Below, piece by piece: positions 24,776-34,276 of a stretch of 64,000 nt of DNA. Within the stretch, counting starts at the first letter, position 1; every line of letters starts with the position of its first letter. Position numbers and translations under genes: made by a program. The stretch comes from Manihot esculenta (Eukaryota; Streptophyta; Magnoliopsida; Malpighiales; Euphorbiaceae): positions 6,747,622-6,811,621 of the forward strand of contig NC_035164.2 of assembly GCF_001659605.2 (NCBI RefSeq). Direction: 5' to 3'. The notes beneath the pieces were generated by a model that saw only the letters and a program-made list of their open reading frames with translations, did not search any database and was not told the DNA's origin.

Positions 24776-27082
24776 TGTAACAGCCCGGAAACCGGTACCC
24801 TCTTTGTAACGGTCCGAACCGCTCGGCACTAGGATCCAGATCGGCTTAAGGCCGCCTAGACCCGTAGTAAGCCTATCCTGAACTCTGTGTACCTGTTCAA
24901 ATCCCATACATGATCCGACTGGACTATTACCTGTTAAAACTTGCTTGTAAAACAACCAGACTTAACCTTTCAAAACACTCTCTGTAGGTCCAATCATATG
25001 AACCAAAATGCTCAGATATACTAATCTGAACTAGCCCTCGGGCTATCTATCATACACCAGTGATACTTTACCAAGTAACCTCCATACCCTATGCGCTCTG
25101 CAGCATAGAACCCACTCTGTAAGGGTCAGCATATCATAAGTTAACTTGGCTACCATAGAGTCACAGGAATCAAACCTGGTTTTCTCTAGTGGTCTACTCT
25201 GTGGATTACAGGAATCAAACCTGGTCTTTCCTTTGCACTGGTCTTGGGTCAAGGGAATGAAACCCTATCTTCCCTCACAGTTATCTTTCACTGGGTTTTC
25301 GAAACACAACATTGATTAAGTCTGTTTTGACACATTTCTCCTCAAGAAACTGAAAACAGGATACATGCATATACAAGGGATAAACAAACACTAGGCAATA
25401 GGCAAAAGCACATTCTAAACCATATCATACTGACTTATTAGCTATTACATGCTTTACATATATTTCTTTGATTTACATCATGTCCATACTAGGCTATTAC
25501 ACATGCAGTCTTCTAGTCACCACTCTGCTATTGCTGACTTTCCCTGCTATACTGAACCTGCAAAACTGGGATTAAGGGAAAGGGATGAGCTTCTAAAGCC
25601 CAGTGAGTAGAAACACTGAAAATAGTTCATTCATACACATCTTTTATGAAAATGCAACACATCTCATATATTCCACATCATTGATTGGACATGACTTCAA
25701 AACTCCCTCGACGGGCTATTGATGTCGCCTGGGTCCAATCATCTGGAATTAGACATGACCTCAAAACTCCCTCTAAGGGCTATTGATGTCGCCTTGGTCC
25801 AATTCCCACTATCAATGAATAATGCAATGCACCATCTTCGTGATTCTAATGCAATCACCCTAATACATATCATAGCATTCATGATGCATGTCCTATGCTG
25901 AAAAACATTCTGTTTCTTTAATAAAAAGATTAAGTTTAGTTCTACTCACCTATGCTCCTCTAGCAGATACTGAACTGACTCTGCAACCTCTAACTCTGAT
26001 GACCTCCTCGATCTCTCGGGTCCAATCCTACACAAATGGACTCGAATGAGGTGTCAAACATACTCTTATCAACTCTTAAACAATCCCCTAGAATCCCCTC
26101 TGAATCCTCTAAAAACAATCACATAAACATGCAAAAGAAGGCTGGACAGAGCACCTTCGGCGGCACCTTCGGCGGCCGAATGTGCATGACAGAGCCGAAA
26201 GTCCATTCTTTCGGAAGCAACCGTAGGCAGCCGAAACCTGCCTCCACAAGGGGTTCGGCGGCCGAATCCTCCCTTCGGCGGCCGAACCTGAGTTCATCCA
26301 GAACTCAGCTTCGTGCATGAACAATCCTGCCAAGCACCAACCCCACTCCATACATGCAGACCTCCTCCTTCACTCACATATACGCAGGTATATGAACCAA
26401 GGGGTCCAAAACTACCTACTAACCCCAACAAAACAGCAACTATAACACATATACATACTTACACCATTAAAACATCAAAACTAACCCTATATACATAACT
26501 CTCCCCTTAACCTCCTTAAAAGCTGTTAGAAATCATTAAAACAAGTTGAAAGACTTCCCTTACCTCTTGAAAACAGAAGAGGAACAGCCAACTCAGCAAC
26601 TCCTCCTCCAAAGCTTCAAACCCTCACAACTCTTCTTTTCTCTCAAAAACGTTCAACCCCTTTTGCAAAAGACCAACCCTCTGCATAAGCTGATTAAAGC
26701 TTGCAGATGAGTCAAGGGAGACGTGGCTTAACCCCCTAGCCATGATCTAGAGGCAACAGCTGGCCAAACCACGGACTGAGGAGCATGCACAACGTAGCCG
26801 ACCACCCCAGTTTCGGCTGCCGAAACTGCATGCAAAACCATGCAACTTTCGGGGGCCGAAACTCTATCACTTTCGGCGGCCGAACTTAACATTCGGGGGC
26901 CGAACATGACAGAAACTCCTTAGGCCACTTCTCCTCAAAACTTAACTCTTTTCTGAATCAAACCTTTTAAACACTTAAAAACCTTTTAGAAAACCTTCAC
27001 TCTTACCCTTCTAGAACCTCTGACATTCTGGAATTCCACCGGATGGTAAGAATTCTGATGCCTGAACTAGCCGGGTATTACA
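24776..27082 (-). mobile_element. Solo Ty3/gypsy LTR inserted in the viral frame
   Basis: The segment starts TGTAACAGCCCGG and ends CCGGGTATTACA. Read on the minus strand its start TGTAATACCCGGCTAG matches the LTR at 58715, including the later CCGGTGGAAT word, so both are one family in opposite orientation. Flanking pentamers are AATAA (24771-24775) and ATTAA (27083-27087), a target duplication with one mismatch. No internal domain or second LTR is present, so this is a solo LTR left by recombination. It holds several copies of the palindrome-like TTCGGCGGCCGAA word. The insertion is later than the virus integration. Confidence 0.9.
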
Positions 27083-29213
27083 ATTAAAAAATAACATATT
27101 AACAGCAAGAAGAATTGATACTACCACAGGAGAATATGTTATGGATACATCCACAGGACAAGCACAATCCTTCACATTAGCTTATTTAGTCTATAATCTT
27201 ATCTCACATTTTATAGGAGACTTAGATTTATATACAGAACGCAATAGTGAAATATTACAAAATCTTAAGTGTAGAAAGTTAGAAAATTTTAGATGGTATA
27301 AAGACAATTTTCTAAAACGAGTTTATGCATTAGCAGATCCAAATGCCTATCATTGGAAAGAGAAATTTTTAACAGGATTACCAAGATTATTTTCTACAAA
27401 AGTAAAAGAAACAATTGAACAAAAATTTGGACATATATCATATGATGACTTAACTTATGGAGACTTAATCACATGTGTAAATTTAACCGGAATACGATTA
27501 TGCAGAGATATGAAACTACAACAAAAATTAAAAATGGAAAATAGACAATCTAGAAAGGAATTAGGAAACTGGTGCGAACAATTTGGTTTTGGAACAATAA
27601 AGAAACAGAAATATAAAAGAAATAAACCTTTTAAAGACAAAATTTATAGACAATATAATAGAAAGAAGTTTTATAAGAAATAATATGATAAACAACTTAC
27701 TAGAAAACCATTTATCAAGCGACCATTTAAAAGAAATAATTATAAGAAAAATAATTTTAGAAAATCCAATAATAAAAATAACATAACATGTTATTTATGT
27801 AACCAAAAGGGGCATTATGCTAAAGAATGTCCTGCAAGAAAGAAAATACATGAATTAGGTTTAGAGTTAAACATTGATAATATAGATCAATTATTAGATA
27901 AGATTGACCAAATTAAATTATCTTCTTCAGAACTAGAGGATGAATACAGTAGTGACAACTTATCAGATACAATAGATAGTACAGATAGTAACCATAATTG
28001 TCAAGGAGAAATTTGTCATTGTAACAATAAAATAAATGTCTTAACAGAATATCAACAAGTTTTGGAACAAATAGAGCAAGTACAAGATTCCAATATCAAA
28101 CGAAAAATGTTTAAAAAATTAACAAAATTAATTAATGAAGAAATAAAACAAGAAACTGCACCACCAACTAAATTTGAAGATATTGAACAAATGTTTAAAA
28201 ATAAAAAATCAGTGACAACAATTTCTTCCATGGACTTACAATCTGAAATAAGACAATTAAAACTAGAAGTAAGACAATTAAAACTAAGGTGTGATTATTT
28301 AGAACAAAATCAACACATGCAACAAAACCAAAGTATAGGACAGAGTTCAGGAAAAGATAAGACAAAAGAAATAATAGAAACAGATACAGAAGAAGAACAA
28401 CCATTGAAGTTTAATGATATTACCAGAATTAAGTATCAAAAATGGTATGTAAAAATTAATCTAACAATTAAAGATTTTAAATTAGAAACCATAGCTATGT
28501 TAGATTCAGGAGCAGACATGAATTGTATAGACCAAGGTATAATACCAAGTAAATATTTTCAGAAAACAAAACAGACCCTGTCCGCCGCAAACTCAACAAA
28601 GGTAAAAATAGATTATAAAATACCAAATGCACATATATGTAACAATGATATCTGTTTTAAAACTAGTTTTATGCTAATAAAAAATCTTAATACACAGATT
28701 ATATTAGGAAACCCATTTTTACAAATGTTGTATCCATTCAAAGTAACACAATTAGGTTTAGAAACAAATGTATTAGGACAATACATTATTTTTAAATTTA
28801 TAACTCCAATTAATTATCATGATATTAATATAGTCCAAAAAGAAAACATAAGCAAAATAGAAAACCAAATAAATTTTCTTAAAAAAGATTTACATCTAGT
28901 AAAAATTGAAGAACAATTAGAAAAATCAACTATACAACAACAAATAAAAGGAATACAAGAACAATTTGAAAAAGATTTATGTTCAGATTTACCAACTGCA
29001 TTTTGGAATAGAAAACAACATATAGTAACTCTACCATATGAGCCAGAATTTAATGAACAAAATATCCCAACTAAAGCTAGACCTATACAAATGAACCAAG
29101 AAATGTTAGAATTATGCAAAAAGGAAATCCAAGATTTATTAGCTAAAAAATTAATCAGACCAAGTAAATCACCATGGTCATGTGCAGCTTTTTATGTAAT
29201 GAAAAATGCATAA
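27083..29213 (+). pseudogene. Viral coat C-terminus, CCHC finger, protease and RT start
   Basis: The frame continues the coat core (LKCRKLENFRWYKDNFLKRV; AYHWKEKFLTGLP). A TAA at 27681 interrupts it, but the same frame goes on to a CCHC zinc finger (CYLCNQKGHYAKEC, 27789-27830) typical of caulimovirid coat proteins. An acidic linker follows, then a coiled coil (28240-28310), then the aspartic protease motif LDSGAD at about 28500. The start of RT (KARPIQMNQEM; IRPSKSPWS) lies at 29070-29180. A second TAA at 29211 stops it, four residues before the RT motif RLVINYKP. Both stops are single-base changes in an otherwise conserved frame. Confidence 0.88.
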
Positions 29214-30341
29214 ATTGAAAGGGGAGCACCTCGACTAGTCATAAATTATAAACCTGTAAATACAGCTTTACAATGGATAAGATATCCTATACCAAATAAA
29301 CAAGATTTATTAAATAGATTATACAAAGCACAAATATTTTCAAAATTTGACATGAAATCAGGATTTTGGCAAATTCAAATAGCTGAACAAGATAAATACA
29401 AAACTGCTTTCACAGTACCATTCGGACAATATGAATGGAATATTATGCCTTTTGGATTAAAAAATGCACCAAGTGAATTTCAAAAAATAATGAACGATAT
29501 TTTTAATCCATATAATTTTATAATCACGTATATTGATGATGTTTTGATTTTTAGTGAAAATATAGACCAACACATTAAACATTTGAATATTTTTTATAAA
29601 GCTGTAAAAAGAAACGGCTTAGTTTTATCAAAACCAAAAATGAAATTATTTCAAACAAAGATTAGATTTTTAGGTCATGAGATTTATCAAAATACTATTG
29701 TACCCATTCAAAGAAGTATAGAATTTGCTACTAAGTTTCCAGATGAAATCAAAGATAAAAATCAATTACAAAGATTTTTAGGTTCTTTAAATTATGTTGC
29801 TGATTTTCTACCAAATTTACGAATACTATTGTACAATAGATTAAAAAAGAATCCTAAACCATGGACAGATGAACATACTAGAATAATACAAGAAATAAAG
29901 AGACATGTGAAAATTTTACCTTATCTAAATATTTGTAATCCAAATATTCCTAAAATTGTCGAAACAGACGCTTCAGACCAAGGTTTTGGTGGCATATTGA
30001 AACAACATATTAATAATAAAAACCAGATTATTAGATATTACTCTGGTATATGGAACCCTACACAAGAAAAATATTCTACCATTAAAAAAGAAATTTTAGC
30101 AATAGTCTTATGTGTAACAAAATTTCAAAGTGATTTATTAAATCAAAAATTTACCATCCATGTTGACTGTAAAGCTGCAAAAGATGTTTTAACAAAAGAT
30201 GTAAAAAATTTGGCAGCAAAACATATTTTTGCAAGATGGCAGGCATTTTTATCAATATTTGATTTCGAAATAATACATATTAAAGGTAAGGATAATTCTA
30301 TTGCTGATTTTCTAACCAGAGAATTTTTGCAGGAAAAATGA
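29214..30341 (+). pseudogene. Viral reverse transcriptase and RNase H
   Basis: In the same frame as the preceding piece. RT blocks are in order: RLVINYKPVN (29231), FDMKSGFWQIQI (29348), MPFGLKNAPSEFQ, the active site YIDDVLIF (about 29530), then FLGHEI. RNase H follows with VETDASDQGFGG (about 29957), a KKEILAIV helix and HVDCKAAKDVL, ending DFLTREF. The TGA at 30339 overlaps the next ATG by four bases (ATGA), a usual arrangement for reinitiation in this family. The part from 29214 is uninterrupted, so decay is limited to upstream stops and the LTR. Confidence 0.9.
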
Positions 30342-31684
30342 CGGACAAAGGAAAGGAGCCTGACAAGATCTCTTTGAGATCTCAAACAAACATTCCTAAA
30401 ACAAATCTGACAAATGCAAAATTATTTACTTCTGGACAAACTTCTATTGCTAGACCAATATACACCAGTACTTCAAGTATTATGCATAGGCCAATGAGTC
30501 CAATCTCTAGTGCTTTAATTGTTCAACCAACTTACCCAAGGCCCAGGTCGCCAAGGCCCAATTTTGTTTCACTAAATAAATTCAGTCCACTAAGAACTCC
30601 TCCTGATCTCATAACTCCCTCTACTTTCAAACAAGCAGTTACAGGATCTTCTTCAAGCCCAACAATGTCCCAAGACCAATCCCAGACAGATTACAAGTAC
30701 AAAACCATTGAAGACTATATTCTCACCATTGAACCTGAGTATTGGGCCCAGAATCCTAATATGAATGAATACCAACTTTGTGATACTATCTTTCCTAAAA
30801 CTCACTTTTATATACCAGATAATTTCCATAAATCCCAACAATTTTATGAAGCCATTCTAGTCAATACCAATTCTCTTATTATCTATAACAATTTCGATCC
30901 TCAAATCCCAAATAAATTAAGATATTGTAAGATAAGAATATTAAAAATATGGACTCTCACAGATTGGGGACAAGAGCCCCATAAAACCAGAGAAATGGTA
31001 ATGACAAATGGACAAATGAGACAAAATATCAAATACAATTATTATGATTACCAAATTGCTTGGGAAAGAACTTTCCTAAAGCAAAATGACCAATTATCAG
31101 TTTCTTTCTTTTTCTTTTTTGCAGATACTTTCACATATCCATTGCCATATTGGTTCCATCAATGGTGGAACAAATTTGGAATCAATGAAAAAATAATTCC
31201 TGACCAAATTAAGATAGCAAAAACCCAATTTTTTGAGCAAAACCAATTACCTGATACAATTATCTATTCACCCCAATGGGCTATTTATTGTCACTATTTC
31301 CATATCCCATGGATCCTCATGATAGAATATCAAATAAAAGACCAAACTCTTGACAATTTTCAGATCCCAATTTTGGTCCGTAGATATAAAATTAAATGGT
31401 GGAATAAAACCAATTTGCAGGCTTGTGGCCCACAAGCCATAGAACAATTCTTCCTTGACCATCCACAATACAGCAAGACTCCAAGCCCATCTACCATAAC
31501 CAAACATGAGATTTTCCTAGCCCAAAAACAACAGTTAATGGCACAAATGACAGCTTGTACCTCAGAAAAAGAATATGACAAATTACTAGAAGAACTCAAA
31601 GAAACCAGAAGCTCAACAGCATCACCATCACCAATTGATCTTGCAGACGATAACGATGATTTCTTTACACAAGCAGAAATGTAG
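30338..31684 (+). CDS. Viral frame downstream of RNase H, unknown function
   Basis: An intact 448-codon frame that begins in the ATGA overlap with the polymerase frame. The N-terminus is Ser/Thr/Pro-rich and disordered. The centre (residues about 195-360) is rich in Trp, Tyr and Phe (DTFTYPLPYWFHQWW; IYCHYFHIPWILMIEYQ), which suggests a folded domain. The C-terminus has a helix (KEYDKLLEELKE) and an acidic tail (DLADDNDDFF). The position matches the inclusion-body/transactivator gene of caulimoviruses, but I see no transactivator motif, so the role is open. It is open throughout while its neighbour is broken, which is surprising for a fossil. Confidence 0.75.
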   Translation: MTDKGKEPDKISLRSQTNIPKTNLTNAKLFTSGQTSIARPIYTSTSSIMHRPMSPISSALIVQPTYPRPRSPRPNFVSLNKFSPLRTPPDLITPSTFKQAVTGSSSSPTMSQDQSQTDYKYKTIEDYILTIEPEYWAQNPNMNEYQLCDTIFPKTHFYIPDNFHKSQQFYEAILVNTNSLIIYNNFDPQIPNKLRYCKIRILKIWTLTDWGQEPHKTREMVMTNGQMRQNIKYNYYDYQIAWERTFLKQNDQLSVSFFFFFADTFTYPLPYWFHQWWNKFGINEKIIPDQIKIAKTQFFEQNQLPDTIIYSPQWAIYCHYFHIPWILMIEYQIKDQTLDNFQIPILVRRYKIKWWNKTNLQACGPQAIEQFFLDHPQYSKTPSPSTITKHEIFLAQKQQLMAQMTACTSEKEYDKLLEELKETRSSTASPSPIDLADDNDDFFTQAEM

Positions 31685-31734
31685 GACCCATCATAAACCT
31701 ACACACTGACAAGCAGCCGATAAGACAAAAACAA

Positions 31735-31920
31735 TGACGTCACAGACATAAGGACCCACCATTCACTCAAAAGTCACGGGTTGCAAAAAGACAAATGACT
31801 CATCTCGCATAAGGAGTTAGTGGCCGACACCGACACAGACACAGAGACCCACCATCCACTCAAAGGTCACGGACCGCTCAACCAAATTGAATATTGTTCG
31901 GCGTCCGCAGCTATAAATAT
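31735..31920 (+). promoter_or_regulatory. Viral pregenomic promoter: TGACGTCA, duplicated block, TATA box
   Basis: TGACGTCA at 31735-31742 is a bZIP-type site, like the TGACG sites of the CaMV 35S promoter. A block GACCCACCATNCACTCAAA plus GTCACGG occurs twice, near 31752 and near 31848. The TATA box TATAAATA is at 31912. Transcription should begin about 30 bp on, near 31945, giving a leader of about 900 nt to the tRNA primer site. Activity is inferred only. Confidence 0.75.
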
Positions 31921-32458
31921 GGAAGTTCAGACCATTTACAGGACACACCAAAATTTCATCACAGAAATTTTCTCTCAAATTCTCTCATGTATTCTAGAAT
32001 AGTTTTATCAATCTGTAAGGAGTCTATGGTTTACTACAACCAAGACGTAGCAGTATTTGTATTTTAATTATTTGTACAAAGTAAGTTGTATTTTATTAGT
32101 ACTTTAATACAAAGTATTCTATACATCTGTTACTGTATAAGTCCGTGTTGACGGCACCTATTTCTTTCTCTCTCCGCTCTTCAATCTGAGTTAATTCTGG
32201 GATTCCAGGTTAACAGTGCAGGAACCCTAACCAATTTAAAATCAATTGCATTCATCCTAAGTATGCTCTGTGGTTGCGGTTTATACCGATCTTCCACATC
32301 AGAAAGTATATTGCTCATCTGAATTAATAATGTTTATTGTTTTATTTGATATTATTGAATTCAACAATGACTATATTTTAAAATATTATATTTCAACAGA
32401 AATAGAATATATAATTGCATATTACTTTTATGAGTATATTAATTAAATCATTATCACC

Positions 32459-32692
32459 ATGAGATTTATTATTTCTGCACTAGAAAGTTTAAGTTTAATA
32501 GATTTAACCAATAAAACTGAAGTAGAATGTTTTAAAAGATATTTAATTCAACAAGGAACTTATGTTATGGACTGGCATGTATCAAACCATACTAATGAAC
32601 TCTGCGATTGTAGAGAAACACAAAGAACATTAGAATTATTTAATTGTATGATCATGTATTTAGACACATTATTAAGAAATAATAATTTTTAA
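32459..32692 (+). CDS. Small viral frame between promoter and primer site
   Basis: A 77-codon frame with the same A-rich codon style as the viral genes. It is mostly helical by composition, with a CDCRE cysteine motif near residue 50. I do not recognise it. It lies in the part that would be the leader of the pregenomic RNA, upstream of the tRNA primer site, so it could be a small accessory protein or a leader frame. Confidence 0.45.
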   Translation: MRFIISALESLSLIDLTNKTEVECFKRYLIQQGTYVMDWHVSNHTNELCDCRETQRTLELFNCMIMYLDTLLRNNNF

Positions 32693-32865
32693 GCATATGT
32701 ATATATTTTTATACTTATCTGGTATGATGTATGTATGGACCATTGTATGTATACTTTATGAATTATGTTTCAATTATTGGTATTTTGCTGACAATGACAT
32801 CTAGATATACTGTTCAAATATTAAATCATATATAAAATTATAAACGTATACGTGGGTTCGAAAAA

Positions 32866-32880
32866 TGGTATCAGAGCCAA
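32866..32880 (+). promoter_or_regulatory. Viral tRNA-Met primer binding site
   Basis: TGGTATCAGAGCCAA, the complement of the 3' end of plant initiator tRNA-Met, used by all caulimovirids to start minus-strand DNA. By convention this marks position 1 of the viral map. It lies 143 bp before the movement-protein start. Confidence 0.9.
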
Positions 32881-33022
32881 GGAAGTTTCTAGCGATTTTA
32901 AACTATTCAAATTAGAAATTTAGGGTTCGAGCTGTGTCACGAAAACCGTAAGTCAGGCAGAGAGGTAAGACCTGCAGTGTGAGTAGAGAAGGAAGTGTAT
33001 GTGAAAACCCTAGATTTTTAAA

Positions 33023-34096
33023 ATGAATATGTTTAGAAGAACTAGATCTTCTAGGTCCAGACAACCAGATAATGAACTTATAAATGATTTAAATATTAAT
33101 ACAGATACTAGTAAAACAATCTTATCTAGAGAAAGTATTTGGAATAGTCAACAATTAACAAATTGGAAACCTCCCAAGACACCAATAGATACAATATATA
33201 AAACAGGAATATTAGATTTTAAAGCAGCAAGAGCAATTAAAACCAAAGAAAAAGTAGTACCTCTATATTCAGAAAATCAATCTATGAGTTTATTAAGTAA
33301 GAAAACCATATTAAAATATCTCAATCAAGGATATAAATTCATGCATGTAGGATTAGTACAAATTGCTATAAAACCATTAACAGTAGAAGGATTAAATACT
33401 AGTATGCATGTAGCATTAAGAGACTGTAGACATCTTAATTACAAAGATTCTTTGTTAGGATTATTTGAAACCAGTTTAACAAATGGACCAATATATTCAA
33501 ACTGTTTTCCAAATTTTACAATTTCATTAACTGATCCTCATATAATGAAAATATTGACATTAGACATATTAATACATAACTATAATATGTTAAAAGGATC
33601 TCATATTTATGAAGTATTTTATAGACTAAATTATAAAATCATGAACACAGGATTATGTCCTAATGCTATTGATCATAATAGACAAACAGGAGAAACAATT
33701 TTTTGGGAAATTGACCAAACCAAAGCTAATATAAATATACCCAAGGCAATACAATGGAAAGATGTAAATCTACCAGACACATGGAAATATCCAGTCAAAA
33801 CCATGCCAAGTTTACCTGCTAAGGAAAACACAGAAATAGATTATATAATACAAAATAATGATGGAACAGTAGAATTAAAATTCAAAAGATCCAATTCTTT
33901 TAGACAAACTACTTCTAGTATATACCAACCATCTCGACATTCCTTAGAAACCTCTAGGCGACGACATAATATTGATATACAAACAGATACAAGTATTTCT
34001 GAAGAATCCACTATTCCTGTAATTCCTCAATATCAAGGAAAATTAATTTTATTAGAGAACCAAACTGCATTATCAAACTCCAATGAAAGAAAATAA
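33023..34096 (+). CDS. Viral movement protein
   Basis: An intact 357-codon frame, the first after the primer site. Residues about 95-215 look like the 30K-type caulimovirid movement core: KFMHVGLVQIAIKPL, then MHVALRDCRHLNYKDSLLG with the conserved Asp, then FTISLTDPH. The last 60 residues are Ser/Arg/Thr-rich. It would form tubules through plasmodesmata. Its end lies in the right terminal repeat; the left repeat carries a partial second copy of that end. The frame has no stop, although the main polyprotein frame is broken. Confidence 0.82.
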   Translation: MNMFRRTRSSRSRQPDNELINDLNINTDTSKTILSRESIWNSQQLTNWKPPKTPIDTIYKTGILDFKAARAIKTKEKVVPLYSENQSMSLLSKKTILKYLNQGYKFMHVGLVQIAIKPLTVEGLNTSMHVALRDCRHLNYKDSLLGLFETSLTNGPIYSNCFPNFTISLTDPHIMKILTLDILIHNYNMLKGSHIYEVFYRLNYKIMNTGLCPNAIDHNRQTGETIFWEIDQTKANINIPKAIQWKDVNLPDTWKYPVKTMPSLPAKENTEIDYIIQNNDGTVELKFKRSNSFRQTTSSIYQPSRHSLETSRRRHNIDIQTDTSISEESTIPVIPQYQGKLILLENQTALSNSNERK

Positions 34097-34276
34097 ATTA
34101 ATCATTACAGAAATTGCACTGTTTTATTAATAATGTTTTATTAATAATGTTTATCCTATTAAGTCGTCCATATTCGAAATAACTTGTGTTCCAATAATAC
34201 GGTGTCGTTAGTACTGTTTTATTAATAATGTTTTATTAATAAACATTAACAAAAAAAAAATCAGCATCGTCTACGT
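34040..34276 (+). repeat. Right terminal repeat of the integrated virus
   Basis: Matches 23338-23588 at an offset of 10702 bp, except one substitution and one missing 14-bp unit. After 34276 the sequence diverges at once, so this is the right integration edge. Confidence 0.92.

Larger units (their letters stand above)
23338..34276 (+). mobile_element. Endogenous pararetrovirus, one genome plus terminal repeat
   Basis: The insertion holds a complete caulimovirid gene set: movement protein, coat protein with CCHC finger, aspartic protease, RT, RNase H, a downstream frame, a promoter and a tRNA-Met primer site. The same segment stands at both ends (23338-23588 and 34040-34276). The offset is 10702 bp; minus the 2312 bp of the nested LTR and its target duplication this gives a unit of 8390 bp, a normal caulimovirid genome size. 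Codon use is strongly A-rich, unlike the flanking host genes. The copy opens inside the end of the movement-protein frame, so gene order is circularly permuted. It is defective: a solo LTR and two stops interrupt the main frame. Genus cannot be decided by eye; the A-rich composition recalls cavemoviruses and solendoviruses. Confidence 0.9.

Noticed and set aside
23338..34276. The terminal repeats as true LTRs of a retrotransposon
   Set aside because: They contain the end of the movement gene and a spacer, lack TG..CA ends, a PBS next to them and a TSD, and the interior has a caulimovirid gene set without integrase.
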